DNA of 38,890 nt from Anaerolineales bacterium (lineage in GTDB: Bacteria; Chloroflexota; Anaerolineae; Anaerolineales; UBA4823). Where the stretch lies: assembly GCA_020060465.1 (NCBI GenBank), contig JAGVAD010000049.1, forward strand, positions 1 to 38,890. Direction: 5' to 3'. The notes below the pieces were generated by a model. That model did no database searches, had not been told where the DNA came from, and saw only the letters and a list, made by a program, of their open reading frames with translations. Positions 16,234 to 24,560 of this stretch are shown here, one piece after another. The first letter of the stretch is position 1; each line of letters starts with the position of its first letter. The position numbers and the translations under genes are program-made.

Positions 16234-17673
16234 ATGACACAGCTCGAAAGTACAAAAATTCAAAAACAGAAAAAACCTCGCGCCAAGAGTGCGCTTCCTC
16301 ATTCTATGCGCCTGGCGCTGTTCGCCGGGTTCGGCCTCGCCGCTTTGTTGGTGGGGTATCTCACCTTCGTGAGCGTACGCGATTTTATCGCTCACTGGCA
16401 GATGACCAATCTACCCGGGGCGACGGTGCGCGATGCCACGCCTACCCCCAACGAGTTTGGCGAAATCGTTGCGCCGGGAATGCTTGAACCGGCGCTTGGC
16501 CCCACGCCGCCGCCTTGGGATGGCGCTGATCGCGTCACTATGCTGGTGATGGGATTGGATTATCGCGACTGGGAAGCTGGCGAAGGCCCCCCACGCACCG
16601 ATACCATGATCTTGTTCACCGTGGATCCGGTGCATCGCACCGCCGGCATCCTGTCCATCCCACGCGACCTGTGGGTGAGCATCCCTGGCGCGGATTATGG
16701 TCGCATTAACACCGCCTACCAAATTGGCGAAGCCTATCAACTGCCTGGCGGCGGGCCGGCGTTGGCTGCTGAAACCGTCGAAGGTCTCTTGGGAGTGCCG
16801 GTGGATTATTACGCCCAGATTGATTTCGGCGCTTTCGTTCGTTTCATTGATGAGATCGGCGGCGTGAAGGTGGAGTTTAAAGAAACCATCAAGCTCGACC
16901 CGATGGGCACCGGCAACACCAAAAGGTTCAAGCCGGGCGTCTATACCTTGCCCGGCGACCTGGCGCTGGCGTATGTGCGTCTGCGCAAGACCGAAGGCGG
17001 CGATTTTGATCGCGCCCAGCGCCAGCAAGCCGTCATTATGTCCATCCGCAATCAGATTCTTTCGCATAAGATGCTGCCCACTCTGATTGCAAAAGCGCCC
17101 ACGCTTTACAATGAACTCTCTGCCGGCATCCACACCAATCTTACGCTGGATCAGGCCATTCGGTTGGCCTGGCTGGCTTCGCAAATTCCGGAGGAAAATA
17201 TTAAGCGCGGCGCCATCGGAACCGAACATATCACTTTCGCCAAGTCACCCGACGGAACGCAAGACGTGCTTAAACCGATCACAGAAAAGATCCGCGCCTT
17301 GCGCGATGAAGTCTTTAGCGAGGCCAACCCGGCCAAACCTGTGGCTGCCAGCATGGACATCGCCGAGTTGATCAAGCAGGAGAACGCCCGCGTGCGGTTG
17401 CTTAATGGAAGTTCGGTGCCTGGCCTGGCTGCACGTACGCAAGATTACTTGAAATCGCTGGGCATTAACGTGATCGAAACCGGCAACGCCGAGCAATATA
17501 GCGCCGTCACTCAGATCACTTTCTATACTGGCAAACCCTACACGCTCAAATATCTGGTTGATCTGATGAAGATTAATTCTTTCCGCATCCGACATCTCTT
17601 CGATCCGACCAACGGCGCGGATATTGTGATTATCCTCGGGGATGATTGGGCGCAAAATAACCCAATGCCGTAA
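16234..17673 (+). CDS. LytR-CpsA-Psr (LCP) phosphotransferase
   Basis: Expected to transfer lipid-linked glycopolymers to the cell wall outside the cytoplasmic membrane. The 479-residue protein has a basic cytoplasmic N-terminus, one TM segment (about 27-47), a Pro/Thr-rich spacer, then the LCP domain (about 100-290). LCP landmarks seen: MLVMGLDYRD, PPRTDTMILF, GILSIPRDLWV with the conserved Arg, GRINTAY, and AYVRLRKTEGGDFDRAQRQQ. A LytR_C-type domain (about 388-475) starts at ARVRLLNGSSVPGLA. AGGATG lies five bases before the ATG. It precedes a GT39-like glycosyltransferase by 49 nt on the same strand, consistent with a shared cell-surface role. Confidence 0.92.
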   Translation: MTQLESTKIQKQKKPRAKSALPHSMRLALFAGFGLAALLVGYLTFVSVRDFIAHWQMTNLPGATVRDATPTPNEFGEIVAPGMLEPALGPTPPPWDGADRVTMLVMGLDYRDWEAGEGPPRTDTMILFTVDPVHRTAGILSIPRDLWVSIPGADYGRINTAYQIGEAYQLPGGGPALAAETVEGLLGVPVDYYAQIDFGAFVRFIDEIGGVKVEFKETIKLDPMGTGNTKRFKPGVYTLPGDLALAYVRLRKTEGGDFDRAQRQQAVIMSIRNQILSHKMLPTLIAKAPTLYNELSAGIHTNLTLDQAIRLAWLASQIPEENIKRGAIGTEHITFAKSPDGTQDVLKPITEKIRALRDEVFSEANPAKPVAASMDIAELIKQENARVRLLNGSSVPGLAARTQDYLKSLGINVIETGNAEQYSAVTQITFYTGKPYTLKYLVDLMKINSFRIRHLFDPTNGADIVIILGDDWAQNNPMP

Positions 17674-17722
17674 GCTGTAATTTCATCGCTCAAAGGAAGG
17701 AGCCAGGGACGTTTGGGATAGG

Positions 17723-19498
17723 ATGGACACCCTCTGCCAAAATATCCCCAACATCATTCGCCGCGCCCTGTTACTGGCTGTTATCCTGTTGGCGCTGTGG
17801 CTGCCGCGTGGTCTGGAACTGGATCGCTTTGTCGCCACAGATGAGGTGGCCTGGCTCTGGCGTTCGGCGAATTTTTACTACGCGCTGGGGCAACGAGATT
17901 TTGCTGCCACCGACTTGAATCGTTCGCCAGGGGTGGTCACCATGTGGGTTGACACGATCGCTTACCTGGTGGAATTCCCTCAATATCGGGGGTTGGGTCA
18001 GGGTCTGTTGGACAAATACGCCGTTCTGGAAGAATTCCTGTTAGAACACGGTGTTCATCCGCACGACATCCTGGTGACAGCCCGTAAATGGATGGTGTTG
18101 CTCAATGTGGGGGTTTTGGTCGTAGCTTTTTGGTTGGCGCGGCGCTTGTTTGGCCTTTACCCAGCCCTGATTGGCTTTTTGTTGATTGCTTTTGACCCCT
18201 ATCATGCTGCTGTGACCCGTCTGGCTCATCTGGATGGCCCGCTGAGCAGCTTCATGTTCCTCTCACTGATGGCTTTTTTGGTTTACCTGTATCAGGGCAA
18301 GCATATTGCAATAATCGTTCTTTCAGCGGTCTCTGGCGGTTTGGCAGTGTTGGCAAAGATCCCAGGACTGCTGTTGCCGCCCACGGTTGGATTATTGGGA
18401 TTGTTGGATACCTGGCAGATGCGCTCGGAGTTGCGCGCTCAAGGGCATGGGTTCTATTTGTGGCGCACGCTCATCAAACCGGGGCTGATTTGGGGGACCG
18501 TGTTTTTATTGACAATGGTGGCGTTTTATCCGGCATTGTGGGTGCAGCCGGTGCAAAGCGGGGCGAGTCTGGCGCTTTCGCCGTTCAAATTTGTAGGCAA
18601 AGTTGCCCGAAATGATGTACACCAGCCGGATAAAGGCGGCGAGTTGTCCCTTGAATCGGGAGACGCCGAGGTATTCAATGGAATCCTCTCCCGCCCAATG
18701 GAATATTTTCTGCGTTATCCAGAGAAATATCTTTGGCATTCCACGCCAATTACTCTGTTGGGGTTGATGGCGGCTTTTATCGCCTTGCTGCGCCAATACA
18801 CGCCTTTCCATGAACGTAAAATACGCCAGGCTACATCAGGGCTGATCCTGTTCACCCTGATTTATACCCTTTGCATAACCATCCCGCCCAAATCTTCGTC
18901 GAAGTATTATTTGCCGGTCTATCCGGTTTTGGGTTTGATTGCAGGCATGGGCTGGTATGCTCTGGCAGAGCGATCAAAAAGCTATTTGCCAAAAGCTGGT
19001 AAGAAGATCATCCCCGCCCTGGCGTTGGTTGTTGTGGTCCTGCTTCAGGCGCAACAATGTTGGTCGGTGCATCCGTATTATCTGACTTACCTGAACCCCT
19101 GGATGGCCGCGAACCCGCAGGCCAGAGAAAATTTATCTATGGGTTCTGGAGAGGGGCTGGATCTGGCTGCAGCCTATTTAAATCAAAAGCCGGGCGCGGA
19201 AAATTTGCACGTGCTTTCCTGGTATGGCACCGGACCCTTCTCCTTCTATTTTGTGGGTTATACAGAGCCGATTCGGGTTGGTTCTCGGTTCGATCATCCA
19301 GAGGCGATCCGGCGGTTGAAGGACATGGACTATCTGGTGGTCTATTCCAATCAATGGCAGCGCCAGATTCCAGGAGGTTTGTTTCCTCTGATCGAAGGTG
19401 TGGAACCCGAGAAACGCATCTTCTTGAACGGCATCGAGTACGTCCGCATTTATGACGTCGAAGCCATTCCTGAGGAAAGATTTACCCTTCAACCATGA
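17723..19498 (+). CDS. GT39/ArnT-like membrane glycosyltransferase
   Basis: A 591-residue polytopic protein with about ten or more hydrophobic segments, resembling PMT/ArnT-type glycosyltransferases that use polyprenyl-phosphate sugars on the outer face of the membrane. Seen: FVATDEVAWLWRSANFYYAL in the first extracytoplasmic loop (about residues 36-56), where the acidic pair corresponds to the catalytic site, and TRLAHLDGPLSSF in a later loop. SSKYYLPVYPVLGL near 390-405 is also typical. A C-terminal soluble region follows. The acceptor (protein, lipid or wall polymer) cannot be inferred. A GGATAGG just before the ATG serves as ribosome binding site. Confidence 0.85.
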   Translation: MDTLCQNIPNIIRRALLLAVILLALWLPRGLELDRFVATDEVAWLWRSANFYYALGQRDFAATDLNRSPGVVTMWVDTIAYLVEFPQYRGLGQGLLDKYAVLEEFLLEHGVHPHDILVTARKWMVLLNVGVLVVAFWLARRLFGLYPALIGFLLIAFDPYHAAVTRLAHLDGPLSSFMFLSLMAFLVYLYQGKHIAIIVLSAVSGGLAVLAKIPGLLLPPTVGLLGLLDTWQMRSELRAQGHGFYLWRTLIKPGLIWGTVFLLTMVAFYPALWVQPVQSGASLALSPFKFVGKVARNDVHQPDKGGELSLESGDAEVFNGILSRPMEYFLRYPEKYLWHSTPITLLGLMAAFIALLRQYTPFHERKIRQATSGLILFTLIYTLCITIPPKSSSKYYLPVYPVLGLIAGMGWYALAERSKSYLPKAGKKIIPALALVVVVLLQAQQCWSVHPYYLTYLNPWMAANPQARENLSMGSGEGLDLAAAYLNQKPGAENLHVLSWYGTGPFSFYFVGYTEPIRVGSRFDHPEAIRRLKDMDYLVVYSNQWQRQIPGGLFPLIEGVEPEKRIFLNGIEYVRIYDVEAIPEERFTLQP

Positions 19499-19585
19499 TC
19501 TGGCGCCGACGGTGGTCAATAAAATGGCGTCATTTCGCGCCCCTTGATAGAGCAAGCCGCTCGGTGAGCGCAGGAATAGAAACAT

Positions 19586-20377
19586 TTACGGTGTGTAATT
19601 GGGAACAATTCGAACGTCATTAACATACCATTGACTCGCAAGGGGATAGGAGGTAGCCAAAAATCGTACGCTGATCTCTTTTCCTTTGTAGCTTTCCAGA
19701 CTAAACGCCTCCTGAATCCACCTCGAAGTCGCTTCGTTTTCTCTGAAGTTCTTGATGGTTATCCAATCATTGTTAACCAGCAAATCTATGCGGGCTGACT
19801 TCTCAAAATCATATTTATGCCAGAACACCAGATAAGGTCTTGGCCAGGCTGGATCAATTCGAACAGGGTTCTTGCTGACTAAGGTAACGTCCTCACGATT
19901 GGCATTCTTTCTATAATCGTCGTTCATCCTCCAACAGCCGGCTCCGTCAACATAACAGCCCGAATTTAGCGTCACCCAAAAGAACATTTTCCATTCTACA
20001 ATGGGTATCTCGTCCAGGGCAACCTCGATGGTTGGCGTTGGGCTGTTGGTCTGCGTCAGCGTGTCGGTAGCCGCTGGGGCAGCCGTACGAGTGAAGTCCA
20101 GTGCAATAGCCGTTGCCTGGGCATCCAGTGTGGCCTGTACGTTTTGCTGAGGAACGGTGGGATTAGCGGCGACGACCTGGGTCAGTTGCGCCTGGAGGGT
20201 GGCGTCATTGATGGCGTTCATCGTTTGTTGGATACCCAGGGCGACGTTGGTTTGTTGCAAAGATGTGTTGCCGCCAATTCCAGGGAACTGACACGCCATT
20301 GCTGCCAGGATCAAAGGCAGCAGGAGATAGAGAAAACCTCTCAAAACCCGTAGAGTTTGTTTCTGCGCGCTTCTCAT
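19586..20377 (-). CDS. Lipoprotein with C-terminal jelly-roll-like domain, tandem paralogue 2
   Basis: A 263-residue predicted lipoprotein. The signal peptide ends in a lipobox-like LAAMAC, then a helical segment (QQTNVALGIQQTMNAINDA) and a Thr/Pro-rich linker (about residues 90-120). The C-terminal domain ends in SYKGKEISVRFLATSYPL and WYVNDVRIVPNY, a pattern of MAM/carbohydrate-binding-like beta-sandwich domains. GGGAGGAAC lies just before the ATG. The neighbour at 20561 is a close paralogue; their N-terminal 30 or so residues are identical. Function is unknown; surface binding of carbohydrate or protein is the plain guess from the fold pattern. Confidence 0.8.
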   Translation of the reverse strand: MRSAQKQTLRVLRGFLYLLLPLILAAMACQFPGIGGNTSLQQTNVALGIQQTMNAINDATLQAQLTQVVAANPTVPQQNVQATLDAQATAIALDFTRTAAPAATDTLTQTNSPTPTIEVALDEIPIVEWKMFFWVTLNSGCYVDGAGCWRMNDDYRKNANREDVTLVSKNPVRIDPAWPRPYLVFWHKYDFEKSARIDLLVNNDWITIKNFRENEATSRWIQEAFSLESYKGKEISVRFLATSYPLASQWYVNDVRIVPNYTP

Positions 20378-20402
20378 TTGTTCCTCCCGTTCTTTTATTG
20401 AA

Positions 20403-20482
20403 CTTCAGATCATTTGGTTATGAACGTCCCGCAGGTTTCTGATCACACAGGTTTGTTTTTACGGGAATCTGCGGGACGTTTT
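20403..20482 (+). repeat. 80-bp hairpin repeat, copy 1
   Basis: A dispersed element found again at 31902-31981 in the same orientation, with eight mismatches over 80 positions by my count. The first 30 bases are identical. It contains a perfect 12-bp inverted repeat (20423-20434 with 20469-20480, arm AACGTCCCGCAG) around a 34-nt loop, then a short T run. It sits between the two tandem lipoprotein genes. Confidence 0.85.
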
Positions 20483-20560
20483 TGCAAAAGCAATGCATTG
20501 CCCTTCTAGCGCGCTGCCAGATACTAACAGGATTGATCGTCAACGATTAAGACAAAGCGC

Positions 20561-21394
20561 TTATTGGTTCGGATTGTAATCCGGCACAATGCGAACATCG
20601 TTGACATACCAACTGGATCCAGGAATACCGCCGCTGCCCCATATCCCTGCCGCGGCAAAGCGGACGATTATTTCTTTTCCCTTGTAATCAGCCAGTTTAA
20701 TAATCTCCCGTACCCAGTTATTGGAACTTGATTGGCGGTTTAAAATTTTGACCGTGCTCCACTTTCCATCAATTTGCAGGTCTATATGCGCCGTATTATT
20801 GAATTTGTAGCGATGCCATAAAACAAGATAGGGGTTAGGCCAGTCTGGATTAATTCTCACGGGAGTTTTGCTCACCAATATCAATTCGCCTGTACCTAAG
20901 TGCTTATCGTAATCATCGTTCATCTTCCAACAGCCAGCTCCATCAACCTTACACCCGGAATTTAGAGGCACCCAAAATCTCATCCCCCAATCTGTAATGG
21001 AGATGGCTTCCAGAGAGACAGTGGCGGTAGTGGGCGTGGCAGTAGGGGACTGAACAGACTCAACCGTCGCGGTCGCTTCAGCGGTGGCTGGCAAGGCGGA
21101 TTGTGTAAGTTGTAAAACCAACGCTGTTGCCTGGGCATCCAATGTGGCCTGGATGTTTTGTTGCGGCGCAACGGTGGGGTTGACATTCACAACCTGGGTC
21201 AGTTGCGCCTGAAGGGTGGCGTCATTGATGGCATTCATCGTCTGTTGAATGCCCAGGGCGACGTTGGTTTGTTGTAGTGACGTCTCGTTACTAATACCAG
21301 GGATTTCACACGCAATCGCTGCCAGGATTAAAGGCAGCAAAAAGTATAGAAGACCTTTTGTAACGCTTGAATTTTGTGACCGCATGGCTTTCAT
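20561..21394 (-). CDS. Lipoprotein with C-terminal jelly-roll-like domain, tandem paralogue 1
   Basis: A 277-residue predicted lipoprotein with lipobox-like LAAIAC, the same N-terminal helix as its neighbour (SLQQTNVALGIQQTMNAIND), a Thr/Ala/Pro-rich linker (about 95-125) and a C-terminal beta-rich domain ending WYVNDVRIVPDYN. Conserved with the paralogue are the LNSGC..DGAGCW.MNDDY segment, which could form a disulfide outside the cell, and the YKGKE...VRF strand. Translation may start at ATG 21394 or ATG 21385; the paralogue aligns with the second. The N-terminal half is nearly the same as the paralogue at DNA level, while the C-terminal half has diverged. Confidence 0.8.
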   Translation of the reverse strand: MKAMRSQNSSVTKGLLYFLLPLILAAIACEIPGISNETSLQQTNVALGIQQTMNAINDATLQAQLTQVVNVNPTVAPQQNIQATLDAQATALVLQLTQSALPATAEATATVESVQSPTATPTTATVSLEAISITDWGMRFWVPLNSGCKVDGAGCWKMNDDYDKHLGTGELILVSKTPVRINPDWPNPYLVLWHRYKFNNTAHIDLQIDGKWSTVKILNRQSSSNNWVREIIKLADYKGKEIIVRFAAAGIWGSGGIPGSSWYVNDVRIVPDYNPNQ

Positions 21395-21501
21395 ATCTTC
21401 CTCTCTTCCTCCCGTTCATTTTTGTAACATCGTTGTCCGATTTGGGAATATTTATCTTAACTGGCTCGTGGGTAATAAGACATCCTGCCTCCTTCAAAAA
21501 T

Positions 21502-21774
21502 CTACTCGTGATCTGCGCGTTCAGCCTGTTGTTTTTCCCAGGCGCTGCGCCAGGAATCATACGCTTCAGCCCAGTTGGTTTCGTCCACCACCAGCACTTT
21601 ATCACGCCCATCTCGGTCTTTGATATAAAATGTGACCGTTGGTTGCCCATCCTCGCTGATTTCGGTAGTGCAGTCCACCGGCGTGATTTCCTGACGCAGG
21701 AAATGCCAGCCAAAGTGCGCCTCGCAGGGCGCATCCCAACAATTACAGTTGCGGCGATCTAAAACGATTTTCAT
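21502..21774 (-). CDS. Small Cys-rich hypothetical protein, 90 aa
   Basis: A 90-residue soluble protein with a Cys cluster near its start (CNCWDAPCEAHFGWHF, residues 10-25) and a fourth Cys at about 35. A beta-rich middle (TVTFYIKDRDGRDKVLVVD) and an acidic helical tail follow. The Cys/His pattern could bind a metal, but I do not recognise the family. AAAGGAGA five bases before the ATG supports it as a real gene. It lies 39 nt downstream of the 311-residue membrane-anchored protein and is probably cotranscribed. Confidence 0.7.
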   Translation of the reverse strand: MKIVLDRRNCNCWDAPCEAHFGWHFLRQEITPVDCTTEISEDGQPTVTFYIKDRDGRDKVLVVDETNWAEAYDSWRSAWEKQQAERADHE

Positions 21775-21813
21775 AACGATCTCCTTTACTCTCCATACCC
21801 AACGCGATAACTA

Positions 21814-22749
21814 TCAAGGGCGTACAAACTTCAAGAGCCATGCTCCCCAGGTCGGCGCGCCGCTGGAACGTGGGCACATCGGAGCGGCCAGGTCATTGAC
21901 GGGCTGGCCGTTCTCGCCCAAACGCAACGAATACAACACGCCTGTGGCGGGGACAAAATCGGCGTAACCCGCGCCTTTTTCTGGTTTCAACCCGGTGAGA
22001 AAACGCTCCTCGCCGCCGGGCCAGGTGATGATGACCAGCACGCCTGGGATGGGCTGGTTGAAGCGATCCAAGGCCTCGATCTGAAACAATGGCGTCTGTA
22101 ATGGCGGGTCGCATATTTTTTCCTGACTGAGCAAAACGAACGGTCCGCCGGGAGTGAGGGTTGGAGGCGCGGTCTGCGGCGCAGTCGGCGAGGCGGATTG
22201 CGTCGCTGATGCTTCGGCGCTGGGAGCGGGGCTGCTGGATGATTTGGCAGGGGGCATCGCCGGCGTTTCTGTATCGGTCACCGCGCGGGTGGGCGTCGGG
22301 CTCGACTCTGAACGGACTTCCCGCGTGGGCGTAAGCCCGCCCGGCGTCCGAGTAGATACACTGGTGGAAATGGTTCGAGGTTGAGTAACGGCGATTGCCG
22401 GGCCGGGAGGCGCCTGTCCCAGCGCGATAGCCAGCAGTCCTAATGCACGCGCCTGGTCATCGGAACCGTTTTCCGCCAGGGTGCGCTGCGCCTGTTCAGT
22501 AAGCGCCCGGAAAACGTCTTCATCGTGCAACAATTCCAGGCGCGCTCTGGCGCGCAGGAGGTCTTCATTACCAAGATATGCTGAGGCTATTAACGCCCGA
22601 TAGTGATCTTTAAAGTTGGATTGCAATGTATCTGGCGCGGTATCCACATATTGAACCGGCTGCACCACCCAGGCATAAAAAAGGCCCAATGCGATGCCTA
22701 TCACCAGACCGGTCAACAAATACCAGGGACCTCGTTCATCTCCATTCAT
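21814..22749 (-). CDS. Membrane-anchored protein with Ser/Thr/Pro linker, 311 aa
   Basis: Seen: a short cytoplasmic N-terminus, one TM segment (about residues 10-30), then an external helical region with YVDTAPDTLQSNFKDHYRALIASAYL. A long Ser/Thr/Pro/Ala-rich linker (about 120-205) leads to a C-terminal domain (about 210-305) with two Cys that could pair. The N-terminal 115 residues are homologous to the 118-residue protein encoded just upstream (22756-23112). I know no function. The architecture, anchor - helical domain - flexible linker - small beta domain, suggests a surface display or envelope-sensing protein. It starts six bases after the neighbour's stop. Confidence 0.75.
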   Translation of the reverse strand: MNGDERGPWYLLTGLVIGIALGLFYAWVVQPVQYVDTAPDTLQSNFKDHYRALIASAYLGNEDLLRARARLELLHDEDVFRALTEQAQRTLAENGSDDQARALGLLAIALGQAPPGPAIAVTQPRTISTSVSTRTPGGLTPTREVRSESSPTPTRAVTDTETPAMPPAKSSSSPAPSAEASATQSASPTAPQTAPPTLTPGGPFVLLSQEKICDPPLQTPLFQIEALDRFNQPIPGVLVIITWPGGEERFLTGLKPEKGAGYADFVPATGVLYSLRLGENGQPVNDLAAPMCPRSSGAPTWGAWLLKFVRP

Positions 22750-22755
22750 TTTGAT

Positions 22756-23112
22756 CTAGGGCGCAGCCATTCCTTGAGAATTGCTCGCAGACTGTAATGC
22801 GCTCCATAATACCTGCATTCGGGCGAGATCTGCGTCATTGTAACCGTATTTTTGAGCAAATTGGATCGCCTGGGCGACGATTTCCGTCGGCGGGAGATTG
22901 CCCAACAAAGCCAGTCGCTGGGCGGCTAAATTCAAATCCGCCTCATACTGGTATGCTTCTGCGACCATCAAGACGTAGTCTGCCTTATAGTCAATGCGCA
23001 ATGTATGAGGCGAGGTTTCCACATACTTCACCGGGCTGATAAACCAGCCGTACGCCAAACCAATTGCCAGCCCCATCAGGATTGCAAAAAAGAAGCGAAT
23101 CCAGCGAGCCAT
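22756..23112 (-). CDS. Short membrane-anchored paralogue of the 311-aa protein, 118 aa
   Basis: One TM segment (about residues 5-25) followed by a helical extracytoplasmic domain. YVETSPHTLRIDYKADYVLMVAEAY aligns with YVDTAPDTLQSNFKDHYRALIASAY in the next gene, and both continue into a similar LxxAxxRLxLL helix pair. It lacks the linker and C-terminal domain of the neighbour. The gene order (short copy first, six-base spacer) suggests a tandem duplication with later domain gain or loss. Function unknown. Confidence 0.75.
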   Translation of the reverse strand: MARWIRFFFAILMGLAIGLAYGWFISPVKYVETSPHTLRIDYKADYVLMVAEAYQYEADLNLAAQRLALLGNLPPTEIVAQAIQFAQKYGYNDADLARMQVLWSALQSASNSQGMAAP

Positions 23113-23175
23113 GCGATTCTATTTCCCTTTCGATAAACCGATCATAAAGAACGCCAGGACGGCTATATTTGTTTG

Positions 23176-24300
23176 CTAGCCATGCAAGATACGATCCAGC
23201 GCGGCAAGCAGTAGCAGAATATTCTCACGACGGCTGCTATAGCCCATCAGCCCTACCCGCCAGACCTTTCCCTTCAGAGGGCCGAACCCGCCGGCGATTT
23301 CAATGTTGTATTCTTCCAGCAGCCTGCGGCGCGTTTCAGCGTCATCTACTCCTGGCGGGATACGAGGAGTGGTTAATGTGGCCAAGCGGTATTCCAGTGG
23401 AATAAATGGGGAAAGTTCCAACGCCTCTAACCCTTCCCAGAACAACTCCGCGTTTGCCCGATGTCGGGCAAAACGAGCTTCCAGCCCTTCTTCAACGACC
23501 ATGCGCAGCCCTTCTCGAAGAGCAAAATGCAGGTTGCAGGGCGCAGTATGGTGATAGGCGTGAGGCTGCCCCCAGTATTTTTCCAAGCCATTCAAGTCTA
23601 AATACCAGTTCGCGACTGGCGTCTTCCGAGCCGCTAATGCCTGGCGAGCGCGCTCGCTGACCGTTAGAGGCGCCAGACCTGGCGGGCAAGAGAGGCTTTT
23701 TTGAGCCGCGCTATAGGCAATATCCACATCCCAACGGTCTATCTCCACCGGAATTCCTCCCAGCGAAGTCACTGTATCCAAGAGGAGCAGCGCGCCGTGA
23801 CGATGGGCGGCTGCGGCGATCTCTGGGATGCCGGTCTGTAATGCGCCAGTAGATGTTTCAGCGTGCACCAGGGCGACTAATTTGTAGTTTTTCTTCTTCA
23901 GGGCGCTTTCGAATTCGGCGGGATCGAGGATCTCGCCCCAGGCGCGCTCCAGGCGGTCCACTTCTGCGCCGTATCGTTTCGCCATTTCGTACAACCGTTC
24001 GCCAAAAAAACCAATCACACTTACCAGAACTGCATCGCCAGGCTCGATGAAATTGCACAGAGCGGCTTCCATGCCGGCGCTGCCTGTGCCAGGGATCGCC
24101 AACGTGAGTTCATTTTTGGTCTGGAAGACCAGCCGCAGGAGCTGTTGTTCTTCGTCCATCACCCGAAGAAACTCCGGGTCCAGATGGCCAATCACAGGAG
24201 CAGAGAGGGCGCGCATCACTCGCGGCGAGGTCATGCTTGGCCCAGGGCCCAACAATGTTCGCTCCGGGGTATTCAGCTCAGGGAAGGATGAATTTTGCAT
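23176..24300 (-). CDS. Class V aminotransferase, serine-pyruvate/alanine-glyoxylate type
   Basis: A 374-residue PLP enzyme. Seen: LGPGPSMTSPRVM at the start, the cofactor-binding IPGTGSAGMEAAL loop, Asp175 in LLLLDTVTSLGG, and the Schiff-base Lys201 in SAAQKSLSCPPGLAP. All are typical of alanine-glyoxylate / serine-glyoxylate / serine-pyruvate aminotransferases. Such enzymes interconvert glyoxylate and glycine or serine and hydroxypyruvate; the preferred amino donor cannot be fixed from sequence alone. GGAGG lies seven bases before the ATG at 24300. It is followed after 63 nt by the short membrane-anchored protein; no functional link is evident. Confidence 0.92.
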   Translation of the reverse strand: MQNSSFPELNTPERTLLGPGPSMTSPRVMRALSAPVIGHLDPEFLRVMDEEQQLLRLVFQTKNELTLAIPGTGSAGMEAALCNFIEPGDAVLVSVIGFFGERLYEMAKRYGAEVDRLERAWGEILDPAEFESALKKKNYKLVALVHAETSTGALQTGIPEIAAAAHRHGALLLLDTVTSLGGIPVEIDRWDVDIAYSAAQKSLSCPPGLAPLTVSERARQALAARKTPVANWYLDLNGLEKYWGQPHAYHHTAPCNLHFALREGLRMVVEEGLEARFARHRANAELFWEGLEALELSPFIPLEYRLATLTTPRIPPGVDDAETRRRLLEEYNIEIAGGFGPLKGKVWRVGLMGYSSRRENILLLLAALDRILHG

Positions 24301-24560
24301 CTATAACCTCCGGGTTCATTTGTGTTTTTTGGCTCATCTATAGTTTACATCAGATTATTAGAAAAGAAAAAGGGGTATTTGAATTAAGAGCAGTGATTGC
24401 TGTGGCTCATGATGGGTAATCCATACGTAAATTTGCCGGGTTCATTTGGGAAATCCAGGCGGACGAACTGGTCGTTGATCGTCCCAAATCACAGGAAACA
24501 GTCCTGAAACATATCTTGGAGCTGGCGAGGAAACCGTTATCGTCCATCTGCAATCTGTAA
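24301..24560 (+). pseudogene. Possible gene remnant without start codon
   Basis: The gap between the aminotransferase and epimerase genes has no intact gene. On the plus strand, however, frames read as protein-like pieces without a usable start: a segment ending FELRAVIAVAHDG at 24419, and, after that stop, FIWEIQADELVVDRPKSQET with further helix-like sequence to a stop near 24560. The second piece runs into the end of the epimerase gene on the opposite strand. I cannot assign a family; it may be a decayed gene tail or coincidence. Confidence 0.25.
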
